Source: Arthrobacter sp. GMC3
GTDB taxonomy: Bacteria; Actinomycetota; Actinomycetes; Actinomycetales; Micrococcaceae
DNA: 64,000 nt
Reading direction: 5' to 3'
Assembly (NCBI RefSeq): GCF_002929305.1
Contig: NZ_PJIO01000008.1
Span: 186,001 to 250,000 of the forward strand
Part shown: positions 27,100 through 35,978 of the stretch, one piece after another
Numbering within the stretch: position 1 is the first letter of the stretch
How the letters are laid out: each line of letters starts with the position of its first letter
The notes under the pieces: generated by a model
Told to the model about the DNA's origin: nothing
Database searches by the model: none
What the model saw: the letters and a program-made list of their open reading frames with translations, nothing else
Made by a program: the position numbers and the translations under genes

Positions 27100-27567
27100 T
27101 TGAGTTCCAACGTTATTGACGCTCCGCGCTCCAACAGCGCCGAATCGCCGAAATACAAGCGTTCAAAGGGCTCCGGCTCCAGCTTCGAAATGTTCGCTTG
27201 GTTGTTCATGCGCCTCTCCGGCGTGGTCCTGATCGTCTTGATCTTCGGCCACCTCTTTGTGAACCTGATGCTTGGCGACGGTATCCACGCCATCGACTTC
27301 GGCTTTGTGGCCGGCAAGTGGTCCAACCCGTTCTGGCAGTTCTGGGACCTGGCCATGTTGTGGCTGGCCATGCTGCACGGCACCAACGGTGTCCGCACCA
27401 TCATCAACGACTACGCCGAACGCTCTGGCACCCGCATCACGTTGAAGACGGTGCTGTTTGTTGCCTCGGCCGTGATCATCGTGCTGGGCACCTTGGTCAT
27501 CTTCACCTTTGACCCGTGCCCCGCCGGTGCCGTCGTCGACCTCCCGTCCTTCTGCCCCGTCCCGTAG
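27100..27567 (+). CDS. sdhD: Succinate dehydrogenase hydrophobic membrane anchor subunit
   Basis: The second anchor of complex II, 155 aa with three transmembrane helices. A cytoplasmic N-terminal ~30 residues precede FEMFAWLFMRLSGVVLIVLIFGHLFVNLM, whose RLSG and H match the heme/quinone region. LHGTNGVRTIINDY (~residue 100) is also typical. The start is TTG directly after the sdhC TAA, with a GGGGGG run just upstream, so translation is coupled. It ends in a Cys/Pro-containing tail (FDPCPAGAVVDLPSFCPVP). Confidence 0.9.
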   Translation: MSSNVIDAPRSNSAESPKYKRSKGSGSSFEMFAWLFMRLSGVVLIVLIFGHLFVNLMLGDGIHAIDFGFVAGKWSNPFWQFWDLAMLWLAMLHGTNGVRTIINDYAERSGTRITLKTVLFVASAVIIVLGTLVIFTFDPCPAGAVVDLPSFCPVP

Positions 27568-27656
27568 TTTCTTCAGGACGTCGTCCTCGTTGGTTGAGGG
27601 CGCAGCAAGCGACACAAGAAGTTTTAGCGCAGTAAATGAGAGAAAGAGCATCCAGT

Positions 27657-29456
27657 ATGCAGGTCCACAAATACGACGTCGTAATCGTCGGGGCCGGTGG
27701 CGCAGGAATGCGTGCCGCCATCGAATCAGGTCAGCGCGCCCACACCGCCGTACTGACCAAGCTCTACCCCACCCGCTCCCACACGGGCGCTGCCCAGGGC
27801 GGCATGTGTGCAGCCCTGGCCAACGTGGAGGAAGACAACTGGGAATGGCACACCTTTGACACTGTCAAGGGTGGCGACTACCTGGTAGATCAGGACGCCG
27901 CCGAGGTCATGGCCAAGGAAGCCATCGAGGCCGTGATTGACCTCGAGAAGATGGGTTTGCCGTTCAACCGCACACCCGAGGGCCGCATTGACCAGCGCCG
28001 TTTCGGTGGTCACACCCGCGACCACGGCAAGGCGCCTGTTCGCCGTGCCTGCTACGCCGCAGACCGTACAGGTCACATGATTTTGCAGACCCTGTACCAA
28101 AACTGCGTCAAGCACAACGTCGAGTTCTACAACGAGTACTACGTTTTGGACCTGCTCACGGTTGAAGAAGAAGTCACCCGCGAGGACGGCACCGTCTACT
28201 TGCAGAAGAAGACCGCCGGCGTTGTCTCCTACGACCTGGCCACGGGCGAACTGCACGTCTTCCAGGCCAAGTCTGTCATCCTGGCAACAGGCGGTGCTGG
28301 CAAGGTCTTCAAGACGACCTCCAACGCCCATACCCTGACCGGCGACGGCATGGGCATCGCGTTCCGCAAGGGCATCCCCCTGGAAGACATGGAGTTCTTC
28401 CAGTTCCATCCGACAGGTCTTGCCGGTTTGGGCATCCTGCTCTCCGAGGCTGCCCGCGGCGAGGGTGCGATCCTGCGTAACTCCGAGGGTGAGCGCTTCA
28501 TGGAGCGTTACGCCCCCACCATCAAGGACTTGGCTCCTCGTGACATCGTGGCCCGTTCCATGGCCAACGAGGTTCGTGAAGGCCGCGGTTGTGGCCCGAA
28601 CAAGGACTACGTTCTCCTTGACCTGACCCACCTGGAGCCGGCTCATATTGACGCCAAGCTTCCGGACATCACCGAGTTCGCCCGGACCTACCTGGGTGTG
28701 GAGCCCTACACGGAGCCGGTCCCCGTCTTCCCCACGGCCCACTACGCCATGGGTGGTGTTCCCACGAACATCAACACCGAGGTCCTGCAGGACAACGACA
28801 CCGTCATCCCGGGCCTGTACGCCGCCGGTGAAGTTGCTTGTGTCTCCGTCCACGGTTCCAACCGTTTGGGCACCAACTCGCTGCTGGACATCAACGTCTT
28901 TGGCAAGCGCGCCGGTGTGGCCGCAGCCAAGTACGCACTGTCGGCTGACTTTGTTGAACTGCCGGAGAACCCGGAAGCTGACACCGTTGCACTGTTGGAT
29001 CACGTCCGGACTTCCGACGGCGGCGAAAAGGTTGCCTTGATCCGCAAGGATCTCCAGGACACCATGGACGCCAACATGCAGGTGTTCCGTACGGCCGAGT
29101 CCCTGAACCAGGTTCTCGCCGATATCGCCACCTTCGAGGAGCGCTACTCGCGCATCACCGTCCAGGACAAGGGCAAGCGCTTCAACCTTGACCTGCTCGA
29201 GGCTGTGGAGCTGGGCTTCCTGCTGGAACTGGCCAAGGTCATGACTGTTGCGGCATTGCACCGCAAGGAGTCCCGTGGCGGCCACTACCGCGAAGACTTC
29301 CCGGACCGCGATGATGAGAACTTCATGAAGCACTCCATGGCGTACCTGGACACCGACGTCACGGCTGAGAACTCCGAGGAATCCATTGCCGGAATCCGTT
29401 TGGGCACCAAGCCCGTCGTCTTTACGCGCTACCAGCCGATGGTGAGGAAGTACTAA
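27657..29456 (+). CDS. sdhA: Succinate dehydrogenase flavoprotein subunit
   Basis: The catalytic subunit of complex II, oxidising succinate to fumarate with covalently bound FAD. The 599-aa product has the FAD motif VVIVGAGGAGMRAAIE (~residues 8-23), the SHTGAAQGGMCAAL loop with the His used for covalent flavin attachment (~residue 42), HTRDHGKAPVRRACYAADRTGH near the active-site lid, and HPTGLAGLGIL. The later HYAMGGVPTN and SVHGSNRLGTNSLLDINVFG complete the family. ATG 27657 gives the usual N-terminus (QVHKYDVVIVG); ATG 27636 seven codons earlier is also possible. It overlaps sdhB by one base. Confidence 0.97.
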   Translation: MQVHKYDVVIVGAGGAGMRAAIESGQRAHTAVLTKLYPTRSHTGAAQGGMCAALANVEEDNWEWHTFDTVKGGDYLVDQDAAEVMAKEAIEAVIDLEKMGLPFNRTPEGRIDQRRFGGHTRDHGKAPVRRACYAADRTGHMILQTLYQNCVKHNVEFYNEYYVLDLLTVEEEVTREDGTVYLQKKTAGVVSYDLATGELHVFQAKSVILATGGAGKVFKTTSNAHTLTGDGMGIAFRKGIPLEDMEFFQFHPTGLAGLGILLSEAARGEGAILRNSEGERFMERYAPTIKDLAPRDIVARSMANEVREGRGCGPNKDYVLLDLTHLEPAHIDAKLPDITEFARTYLGVEPYTEPVPVFPTAHYAMGGVPTNINTEVLQDNDTVIPGLYAAGEVACVSVHGSNRLGTNSLLDINVFGKRAGVAAAKYALSADFVELPENPEADTVALLDHVRTSDGGEKVALIRKDLQDTMDANMQVFRTAESLNQVLADIATFEERYSRITVQDKGKRFNLDLLEAVELGFLLELAKVMTVAALHRKESRGGHYREDFPDRDDENFMKHSMAYLDTDVTAENSEESIAGIRLGTKPVVFTRYQPMVRKY

Positions 29457-30253
29457 TGAGCACCGTAGAAACTGCCGAAACCGCTCCCGAGCCGGCGTCC
29501 AAGATTGAGCTGCCCGCTCACCTTGGCGGCGGCGGAGAAATCCCCACCTTCGACGTGACTTTGCGTGTTCGTCGCTACAACCCCGAGGTCTCGGAAGAGT
29601 CCACGTGGGAAGACTTCACCATGACCATGTACGGCACCGACCGCGTGTTGGATGCCCTGCACAAGGTCAAGTGGGAGCAGGACGGGTCACTGACCTTCCG
29701 TCGCTCCTGCGCCCACGGCGTGTGCGGTTCCGATGCCATGCGCATCAACGGCCGCAACCGTCTTGCCTGCAAGACGCTCCTGAAGGACTTGGACACCACC
29801 AAGCCCATCACGGTTGAACCCATCAAGGGCTTGCCGGTGGAGAAGGACCTCATCGTGGACATGGAGCCGTTCTTCCAGTCCTTCCGCGAGGTCATGCCGT
29901 TCCTGGTAAACCGTGGCCACGAGCCCGCCAAGGAGCGTTTGCAGTCGGCTGAGCAGCGCGAGCGTTTCGATGACACCACCAAGTGCATCCTGTGCGCCGC
30001 GTGCACGTCCTCCTGCCCCGTGTTCTGGACCGATGGACAGTACTTTGGCCCGGCCGCGATCGTCAACGCGCACCGCTTCATCTTCGATTCACGCGATGAT
30101 GCCGGCGACATGCGTTTGGAGATCCTCAACGACAAAGAGGGTGTGTGGCGTTGCCGCACCACCTTCAACTGCACCGAAGCATGCCCCCGTGGCATCCAGA
30201 TCACGCAGGCAATCGCTGAGGTCAAGCAGGCCATCTTGGCCCGCCAGCTCTAG
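29456..30253 (+). CDS. sdhB: Succinate dehydrogenase iron-sulfur subunit
   Basis: It carries electrons from FAD to quinone through three Fe-S centres. At 265 aa it has the [2Fe-2S] ferredoxin region with SCAHGVCGSDAM (~residue 83) and a further Cys in LACKTLL, then CILCAACTSSCPV (~residue 180) and CTEACPRGIQIT (~residue 242) for the [4Fe-4S] and [3Fe-4S] clusters. The start ATG overlaps the sdhA stop (TAATG). The first ~30 residues are a family-variable Ala/Glu/Pro extension. The operon ends at the terminator right after it. Confidence 0.97.
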   Translation: MSTVETAETAPEPASKIELPAHLGGGGEIPTFDVTLRVRRYNPEVSEESTWEDFTMTMYGTDRVLDALHKVKWEQDGSLTFRRSCAHGVCGSDAMRINGRNRLACKTLLKDLDTTKPITVEPIKGLPVEKDLIVDMEPFFQSFREVMPFLVNRGHEPAKERLQSAEQRERFDDTTKCILCAACTSSCPVFWTDGQYFGPAAIVNAHRFIFDSRDDAGDMRLEILNDKEGVWRCRTTFNCTEACPRGIQITQAIAEVKQAILARQL

Positions 30254-30262
30254 TAGTTCCTC

Positions 30263-30299
30263 AAAGCGCCGCTCCCGTTCACGGGGGCGGCGCTTTTTT
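30263..30299 (+). terminator. sdh operon terminator
   Basis: AAAGCGCCGC and GCGGCGCTTT form a stem extended by CCC/GGG around GTTCAC and end in TTTTTT. It lies ten bases after the sdhB stop codon and is a clear intrinsic terminator. Confidence 0.9.
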
Positions 30300-30322
30300 G
30301 CGTGCTGCCCGGGCGCACCTTC

Positions 30323-30395
30323 GCCGAGGTAGACGCAAACTGCTGAGGTAGACGCTGCCTTGCTGCCGCTTCGACCTGTTTCCGTCGACCTCGAC
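30323..30395. repeat. Mirrored array of GCCGAGGTAGACG, upstream of the DUF559-like gene (R3)
   Basis: Forward copies lie at 30323-30335 and, as GCTGAGGTAGACG, at 30342-30354 (19-bp step). A reversed copy, CGTCGACCTCGAC, is at 30383-30395, with a weaker reversed half (TTCGACCTGTTTC) before it. It fills the gap between the sdh terminator and the next gene. The same motif frames the other side of that gene at 31499-31571 and recurs at 44721-44793. Confidence 0.8.
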
Positions 30396-30463
30396 GAAAC
30401 GGGGTTATCCACAGATTGAAAATTGGCCCGTTCCGATGGCTCTTTTGGCCACATCCTTGGAAG

Positions 30464-31489
30464 ATGACACCTCAATCGTCCTTCTTCAAGCACGACGGCG
30501 CCGCCAACGCAACCAGCCAGCTCCAGGACACTGGTCTCGCCTCGGCAGCCGATTTGGCCCTCACAGTACGTTTCGGCACCGCCTTCACTGCAAAGCGGGT
30601 CGTATGGCGGACCGGACAACTTTGTGATGCCGGGTTTGGTTCGCGGGCAATTGGCCGCCTGGTCGCCAACGGCGAGCTGGTTCGCCTGCGCTACGGCTGC
30701 TATGTCCGTGGCTCGTTCTGGTCATCACTGTCCGCGGCGGCCCGTCCCCGCCACCGTATCCTGATCCACAATTTCGCCACACTGAACACTTCACCGGCCG
30801 GCTTCATCTACAGCCATGTGTCCGCGGCCAGGCTTCATGGGCTTTACCTGTGGCAGGCCGACGAGTTCATCCACATCACCCAGTCCGGAAAGCCCTCCGG
30901 CATTGGTTTTGGCAAGGACACCCGGGTCCATAGCCGTGCACTTGCCCGGGAGGAGACCACGTCGATTAGCGGTGTCCGGTTGACCACTCTGGAACGGACA
31001 GTCGTGGACTGCTGCCTGACGATGGGCTACAAGCAGTCCCTGATCTTGACCGACCATGCCCTGCGGCTCGGCGCCTCCATGGGCAAGCTTCTTGTGGAGG
31101 CAGCGAAGTTACGAGCACACCGCGGCATACGGACACTCCGCAACGTCCTGCGCAACGCCGACGGCCGCTCAGAGTCTCCCGGCGAGACACTGACACGGGA
31201 TTTGATGCGTGAACTCCTCATCGAATTGCCGGAGCTGCAGCTATGGATCAACACGCGACTCGGCAATCACCGGGCGGATTTTGCCTGGCCGCACCGCCGT
31301 CTCATTCTGGAATTTGATGGGAAGGGCAAGTACTTCGACTACAGGCCCACAGATGAGGCCATCTTCCGTGAACGCAAACGTGAATCAGCATTGATCGAGG
31401 CGGGCTGGACGGTGCTGCGGATCGAATGGAAGGACCTGTTCAACGAAGCTGCGTTCAAGACGCGCATCCTTGCCGCCATGAACCGCTGA
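30464..31489 (+). CDS. AbiEi-like N-terminal / DUF559-like nuclease-fold protein
   Basis: A ~341-aa protein of unknown role. An N-terminal winged-helix part (RRTGQLCDAGFGSRA-like region near residues 45-80, seen as LCDAGFGSRAIGRLVANGEL) resembles the AbiEi antitoxin-type DNA-binding domain. The middle has an AbiEi-like region ending LTTLERTVVDCC. Near residues 270-290 the pattern RADFAWPHRRLILEFDGKGKY gives D-x10-E-x-D-x-K, the PD-(D/E)xK nuclease core of DUF559/Vsr-like proteins. ATG 30464 is used; TTG 30416 is an alternative. No partner toxin gene is adjacent. Such solitary genes are common in Actinobacteria. Its framing by the GCCGAGGTAGACG arrays on both sides is unusual. Function not assigned. 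Confidence 0.75.
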   Translation: MTPQSSFFKHDGAANATSQLQDTGLASAADLALTVRFGTAFTAKRVVWRTGQLCDAGFGSRAIGRLVANGELVRLRYGCYVRGSFWSSLSAAARPRHRILIHNFATLNTSPAGFIYSHVSAARLHGLYLWQADEFIHITQSGKPSGIGFGKDTRVHSRALAREETTSISGVRLTTLERTVVDCCLTMGYKQSLILTDHALRLGASMGKLLVEAAKLRAHRGIRTLRNVLRNADGRSESPGETLTRDLMRELLIELPELQLWINTRLGNHRADFAWPHRRLILEFDGKGKYFDYRPTDEAIFRERKRESALIEAGWTVLRIEWKDLFNEAAFKTRILAAMNR

Positions 31490-31498
31490 AGCCGGGCC

Positions 31499-31571
31499 GC
31501 CGAGGCAGACGGAACCGTGCCGAGGTAGACGTACCGATTCTGCCACGAGGCACGCTACCGTCTACCTCGGC
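31499..31571. repeat. Mirrored array of GCCGAGGTAGACG, downstream of the DUF559-like gene (R4)
   Basis: Forward copies GCCGAGGCAGACG (31499-31511) and GCCGAGGTAGACG (31519-31531) are 20 bp apart; the reversed copy CGTCTACCTCGGC is at 31559-31571. The array starts nine bases after the DUF559-like stop. The reversed copy contains the TAG stop codon of the convergent YihY gene, so the last residues of that protein (Ser-Pro-Arg) are coded by the repeat. Confidence 0.85.
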
Positions 31572-32641
31572 GAAGATGGACCGGCGGGGCGCTTTGCCGT
31601 GCGCAGGTCGGCAGCCCGGACTGCGGCGATGGCAGCGGCGATCAGGTACACCTGGCTGAGCAGGAAGAACCAGACAAAGAGGCCCAGGATCACGGCGAAG
31701 GGTGCCAGCAGCGCATTGTTGGTGATCCCGTTGAGCAGCAAGGCGCTGAAGAAGCGCAAGACCGTGGCCCCCGCACCGGAGAAGACGGCGGCCAGCAACA
31801 GCACCCTGCCCGGCATGTGGACCCGGGCGGCAATGCTGAACATGACCATGGCCACGGCAACGTCAAGCAAAAACATGACGATAACCGAACCGGCCTGGGC
31901 AGCAAAGCCGGTGAAGAAATCACCCCACCCGAGCTTTTCGCTGATGGTGCCAACGGCGGCTGTGTTCAGCGCAGCCAAGGAACTGGTGATGACCAGTGCC
32001 ACGGCCAGGACCACCAGGGTTCCGGCGTCGCGCAGCTTGGAAAGTATGGGATTGGTGCGGTCCCGGGCCAGGCCAAGCACGGATCGGATGCCCTCCCGCA
32101 GGCCGTTGATCCAGCCCATGGCCGTCACTATCAAGGCAGCCAAGGAGATAAGCAACGTTAGGCCAAAGCCGCCAGTGCCCAGAAGCTGATCGGGCGAGGC
32201 CAGACCGCCGTTGCCGGTATCGATGAGACCGGGGGTGCTGTCGGCAACCATGGTGATTACGGCCTCGCGCAGGGCCTGGTTATCGGCGGCGATCATGCCG
32301 AAGATGGCGAATCCCGCCACCAGCATGGCACCGACGGAGAAGAACATCAGGTAGGCATTGCCGGCGGCTAATAGGGGCCCGCGCCTGCGGCCGTAGAGGT
32401 TGGCAACACGCAACGGGAAAAGCTCGCCGATCCTGGCGTTGAAAAGGTGGGAGAAGGCGATGCCGCGGGCGACGAGCGTACCGCCGGCCATGGCCTGTCG
32501 GAACGCCTCACGTTTGGACTTGGTCCATGCAGCAAGTGCGGGGCGGTCCAGCGGGCTCGGTGGCGGCTTGGGCGGTGCCGCCAGGGAACGCTTGGCCCTG
32601 ATGCCGGGGGCAACTGTCCCCGGAAAATGGGCCGTTGCCAT
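31562..32641 (-). CDS. YihY/BrkB family inner-membrane protein
   Basis: A polytopic membrane protein of the YihY/virulence factor BrkB family, about 359 aa with six hydrophobic segments after a charged ~60-residue N-terminus. AYLMFFSVGAMLVAGFAIFG, LLISLAALIVTAMGWINGLREGIRSVLG and LLLAAVFSGAGATVLRFFSALLL are typical helices with the short conserved loops. Function is not established; earlier assignment as RNase BN is no longer accepted. ATG 32641 is chosen because AGGA lies five bases before it and it follows the preceding stop by seven bases. Its stop codon lies inside repeat array R4. Confidence 0.85.
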   Translation of the reverse strand: MATAHFPGTVAPGIRAKRSLAAPPKPPPSPLDRPALAAWTKSKREAFRQAMAGGTLVARGIAFSHLFNARIGELFPLRVANLYGRRRGPLLAAGNAYLMFFSVGAMLVAGFAIFGMIAADNQALREAVITMVADSTPGLIDTGNGGLASPDQLLGTGGFGLTLLISLAALIVTAMGWINGLREGIRSVLGLARDRTNPILSKLRDAGTLVVLAVALVITSSLAALNTAAVGTISEKLGWGDFFTGFAAQAGSVIVMFLLDVAVAMVMFSIAARVHMPGRVLLLAAVFSGAGATVLRFFSALLLNGITNNALLAPFAVILGLFVWFFLLSQVYLIAAAIAAVRAADLRTAKRPAGPSSPR

Positions 32642-32648
32642 GGCTTCC

Positions 32649-33206
32649 TTATGACTCTCGGTCTCCCCCAAGTTTCAACTCCTCACGCAGTGACCAACCG
32701 CCGTGAGTGTAATCGTAAAGGCCAATGGTGTTCACCCGGAAGTCGGCGGCAAAATCTGCCATTTCCCGTTCGGCCCGTGCCATGGCGTCCTCGTCAAGGT
32801 CGTGGGCGATTGTCAGGTGGGGATGAAATTCAAAATCCAGCATGTGTTCCACCGGACCGGCGAGAAGTTGCTCATGAAGGTCCAGGCAGTTCTCCACGCC
32901 CTGAACCAGGTTCAGGAAGACCACTGGCGAGATGGGCGCAAAGGTTCCTGTCCCCCGGAGGGAGACATCAAACGGTGCAGCGGTTCGTGCCACGGTCCTG
33001 ACATGCTCGGCGGCCTCGGCCCAGGAACCCTTGGCCCGGCCGGAGACCAGGGTGACGTGCGGTGGGATCGCCGCAACCGCTGGCCCCCCAAACAATTCTC
33101 GCCAGGCGCTCAATTCGCGGGCAAGCTCCGGTGGCATCGAGATGATGACCCCCAGGCTGTCTGGGTGGGGGGCCGGGGACGCCCCACTCTGGCCGATGCC
33201 TGGCAT
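32649..33206 (-). CDS. 2'-5' RNA ligase superfamily (2H phosphoesterase) protein
   Basis: A 185-aa 2H-fold protein with the two HxT-type motifs that define the family: PHVTLVSG (~residue 49) and PHLTIAHD (~residue 128). Members act as cyclic phosphodiesterases or RNA ligases on 2',3'-cyclic or 2'-5' linked ends. The substrate here is unknown. Its ATG is two bases after the trpS stop, and the YihY gene begins eight bases after its own stop, so the three are likely co-transcribed. Confidence 0.88.
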   Translation of the reverse strand: MPGIGQSGASPAPHPDSLGVIISMPPELARELSAWRELFGGPAVAAIPPHVTLVSGRAKGSWAEAAEHVRTVARTAAPFDVSLRGTGTFAPISPVVFLNLVQGVENCLDLHEQLLAGPVEHMLDFEFHPHLTIAHDLDEDAMARAEREMADFAADFRVNTIGLYDYTHGGWSLREELKLGGDRES

Positions 33207-33208
33207 GA

Positions 33209-34237
33209 TTACCCGACCATCCCGAGCGGGGGCAGGAAGCCAACCTTGGCGTAAACGTCGGCCAGTGTCACCGACGCAATTTCGCGGGCTTTCGCGGCGC
33301 CCTTGGCCAGCAGTGCGTCCAGCTCGGCCGGGTCGTCAAGGAGTTCCAGGGTGCGTGCCCGGATCGGCTCAATGCGGGATACGACGGCGTCGGCCACGTC
33401 AACTTTCAGGTGCCCGTACATCTTGCCCTCGTACTCGCTTACCAGGGTGTCGGAGGTCTTCCCGGTCAGAGTGGAGAGGATTTCCAGCAGGTTCGTCACA
33501 CCGGGCTTGGCTTCACGGTCATGGGCGATCACGGTGTCGGCATCGGTAACGGCGGACTTGATGCGCTTGGCCGTGACCTTGGGATCATCGAGCAAGTTGA
33601 TCAGCCCGTTGGGCCCCGAAGAAGACTTCGACATTTTCGACGTCGGATTCTGCAGGTCATAGATGCGTGCACCTTCCTTCTGAATGAAGGCCTCCGGCAC
33701 CACAAACGTGTCACCAAAGCGGTGGTTGAAACGCTTGGCCAGGTCACGGGCCAGCTCCACATGCTGGCGCTGGTCATCCCCCACCGGCACACCCTGGGGG
33801 CGGTACAGAAGAATGTCCGCCGCCATCAGCACAGGGTAAGTGAACAGACCCACGCTTGCCGCGTCGGCACCGCCCTTAGCCGACTTGTCCTTGAACTGCG
33901 TCATGCGCGCCGCCTCACCAAAGCCGGTGATGCAGTTCAGCACCCAGGCCAGCTGGGCGTGTTCGGGCACATGGGACTGAACAAACAAGGCTGACTTTTC
34001 CACGTCAATGCCACCGGCGATGTACTGTGCCGCCGTCTTCCGGGTCCGCTCCCGCAGCTCCGCCGGATCCTGTGCCACCGTGATGGCGTGCATGTCCGGG
34101 ATGAAGAACAGCGTCTGGTAGTCATCCTGCGTCTTGACCCAGTTGACCAAGGCACCCAAATAGTTGCCCAGGTGCAGCGAGTCCCCCGAGGGTTGCATGC
34201 CGGAAAGTACGCGGGGACGGGAAGTGGTATCACTCAT
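33209..34237 (-). CDS. trpS: Tryptophanyl-tRNA synthetase
   Basis: A class I aminoacyl-tRNA synthetase charging tRNA-Trp, 342 aa. The HIGH-like motif is [10 protein letters not shown] (~residues 18-27) and the KMSKS loop is [14 protein letters not shown] (~residue 200). [11 protein letters not shown] and [10 protein letters not shown] are further signatures. The start is ATG 34237, where the family N-terminus begins; the open frame continues upstream into exonuclease III sequence but has no homology. It follows xthA by 16 bases. Confidence 0.96.
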   Translation of the reverse strand: MSDTTSRPRVLSGMQPSGDSLHLGNYLGALVNWVKTQDDYQTLFFIPDMHAITVAQDPAELRERTRKTAAQYIAGGIDVEKSALFVQSHVPEHAQLAWVLNCITGFGEAARMTQFKDKSAKGGADAASVGLFTYPVLMAADILLYRPQGVPVGDDQRQHVELARDLAKRFNHRFGDTFVVPEAFIQKEGARIYDLQNPTSKMSKSSSGPNGLINLLDDPKVTAKRIKSAVTDADTVIAHDREAKPGVTNLLEILSTLTGKTSDTLVSEYEGKMYGHLKVDVADAVVSRIEPIRARTLELLDDPAELDALLAKGAAKAREIASVTLADVYAKVGFLPPLGMVG

Positions 34238-34253
34238 GGGGAAGGTGAGTCCT

Positions 34254-35096
34254 TTAGAACTTGTAGTCGACGACCAGCGGTGCATGGTCGGAGAAGCGGG
34301 ATTCGTATGACTCGGCGCGGTCCACGACGGCGTCCGTTGCCAGGGCAGCCAGGCCCGGTGTGGCCATGTGGTAGTCGATGCGCCAGCCGGTGTCGTTGGT
34401 GAATGCCTGTCCACGGTTGGACCACCAGGTGTAAGGTCCATCGACTTCGCCGGCCAGTTCGCGTGCCACGTCCTTGTACCCGATCTCCTCGCCAAAGAAA
34501 CGGTCAAAGTAGGCGCGTTCCTCGGGCAGGAAGCCGGCCCGTTTGACGTTGCCCTTCCAGTTCTTGATGTCCAAGGTTTTGTGTCCCACATTGAGGTCGC
34601 CCACCACCAGGGCGTGGTCGCTCGCGGCGGCCAGTTGCGGCAGCCGGGTGATCATGGTGTCCAGGAAGCGGTACTTGTCGTCCTGCTTGGGCGTTCCGGC
34701 CTCACCGGAGTGGACGTAGGCGCTAACCACGGTCAAGGTGGTGGGTGCGCCGTCGGAGCCGGTCAGGGCGTAGTCGGCCTCAACCCAGCGGCCGGTGGTG
34801 GCGAAGTAGTCCTCGCCGATCCCCACACGGGTGGCGACCGGTTCCAGGGAGTCCTTGCGTGAGGCGATCAAGACCCCGGCACGCCCCTTGGCCTCGGCCT
34901 CGGCGTGCAGGATGTGCCATTCTTCGCCCAGGAAGCCGTTGACGATCTCATCAGGTGCACGGACTTCCTGCAGGCACAAGATATCCACGTCGCGCGCGGC
35001 AAGCCAGTCGGCCATGCCGTGCTTGTAGGCGGCACGGATGCCGTTGACGTTGACACTTGCGATCCTCAAATGACCGTTTTCGCTTGCCTTGCTCAT
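34254..35096 (-). CDS. xthA: Exodeoxyribonuclease III (AP endonuclease family)
   Basis: An Mg2+-dependent DNA repair enzyme of the exonuclease/endonuclease/phosphatase family that cleaves 5' to abasic sites and trims 3' ends. The ~280-aa product shows [13 protein letters not shown] (catalytic Asn, ~residue 16), [12 protein letters not shown] (metal-binding Glu, ~residue 38), [20 protein letters not shown] (~residues 157-176) and [11 protein letters not shown] plus [13 protein letters not shown] at the C-terminus with the catalytic His. ATG 35096 is chosen because AAGGTGGA lies upstream. It is followed by trpS in the same direction. Confidence 0.93.
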   Translation of the reverse strand: MSKASENGHLRIASVNVNGIRAAYKHGMADWLAARDVDILCLQEVRAPDEIVNGFLGEEWHILHAEAEAKGRAGVLIASRKDSLEPVATRVGIGEDYFATTGRWVEADYALTGSDGAPTTLTVVSAYVHSGEAGTPKQDDKYRFLDTMITRLPQLAAASDHALVVGDLNVGHKTLDIKNWKGNVKRAGFLPEERAYFDRFFGEEIGYKDVARELAGEVDGPYTWWSNRGQAFTNDTGWRIDYHMATPGLAALATDAVVDRAESYESRFSDHAPLVVDYKF

Positions 35097-35209
35097 CTGT
35101 TCCACCTTACCTGTTTCATGGGACAACACCGGGGCGTTTTGTTGATGGTCGACGCCGGTGTCAGCGGACCGGGCCGCAACTCACCCTACGCCGTGGTTAT
35201 GGAGCTGTG

Positions 35210-35818
35210 TTAGTCGAGGACGACGCCGGTGACGGGCTCGTCATCGGGGCCCGAGGTGGTGGTGGCGGTTTCGGCGGAGCGGGCAGCATTCTTCTTGTCC
35301 ATGGCCGCATCCATTTTGGCTTCTTGAGCTTCCCAGTTGGGGTTGATCATGCCGCGCCCGTTGCGGGCCGTAATGTCAATCGTTTCCAGGGCGCGGGCCA
35401 CCATGGCCTCGTCCTTGCCAAGGTACTCGTTGACTACGCCTACCTGGACGCTGATGATCTTGAACGAGTGGTCAAGTTTGAGCTGCTGCGCTTTGGCCGC
35501 GGAGCGGGACCCGGCGTCGTCGGAGACCAGGTGGGTGCCGCCGTCGGCCGGGGCATTGGCACTGTTCTGCTGCGCCATCTGGGCTTGGGCCAAGGCAACC
35601 TGGCGGGCGCCAAAGGAGGCCGCCTTGTGGACGCCGATGTAGACGGCAGTGGAGAGCGCCAACCAACCGAAGGCGATCACGGCAATGACCCAGCCCAGAA
35701 CCGTGCTGTTGTTCGCGGCAAACACGATGGCCACCAGGAAAACGATGGCCAGCACAATGGTGCCCAGCCCGGTGAATTTGCTGGGTTTGGACATTTTGCC
35801 GGTTCCAAGAGAAGTCAT
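35210..35818 (-). CDS. Membrane protein of unknown function
   Basis: A 202-aa protein I do not recognise. Two adjacent transmembrane helices lie at about residues 17-36 (LGTIVLAIVFLVAIVFAANN) and 40-62 (LGWVIAVIAFGWLALSTAVYIG). A hydrophilic Ala/Gln-rich, probably helical region of ~130 residues follows, ending in an acidic Thr/Glu tail. No catalytic motif is evident. It is leftward and separate from its neighbours by 80-115 bases. It could be a lineage-specific envelope protein. Confidence 0.7.
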   Translation of the reverse strand: MTSLGTGKMSKPSKFTGLGTIVLAIVFLVAIVFAANNSTVLGWVIAVIAFGWLALSTAVYIGVHKAASFGARQVALAQAQMAQQNSANAPADGGTHLVSDDAGSRSAAKAQQLKLDHSFKIISVQVGVVNEYLGKDEAMVARALETIDITARNGRGMINPNWEAQEAKMDAAMDKKNAARSAETATTTSGPDDEPVTGVVLD

Positions 35819-35902
35819 ACATTCATTCTCTCAAATTGCGGGGGCCCTGCCGAGCAGCTTCTCCACCGGCGAACGGGCAGCACCCGCGGCGCGTCCCCAC
35901 GA

Positions 35903-35977
35903 CGACGGCGTCAACTCGCCATGACGGCGTATCTTGGCCGGGGGTTTGGCGAGTTGGCGCCGTCGTGATGGCCGCCG
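35903..35977. repeat. 75-bp element, copy R6
   Basis: A 75-bp sequence identical base for base to 38893-38967. Its ends pair as GACGGCGTCAACTCGCC with GGCGAGTTGGCGCCGTC (one mismatched base). A second forward half-copy, GACGGCGTATCTTGGCC, lies 19 bp into the element. It ends one base before the stop codon of the GAP-family gene. Confidence 0.9.
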
Positions 35978-35978
35978 C

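Noticed and set aside
27726..29333. 535-residue open frame antisense to sdhA
   Set aside because: It is the mirror of a highly conserved gene in GC-rich DNA; no domain, start signal or neighbour supports it.
34238..34591. N-terminal extension of trpS upstream of 34237
   Set aside because: The extra residues come from the xthA coding region in another frame and are not synthetase-like; ATG 34237 starts the family sequence.
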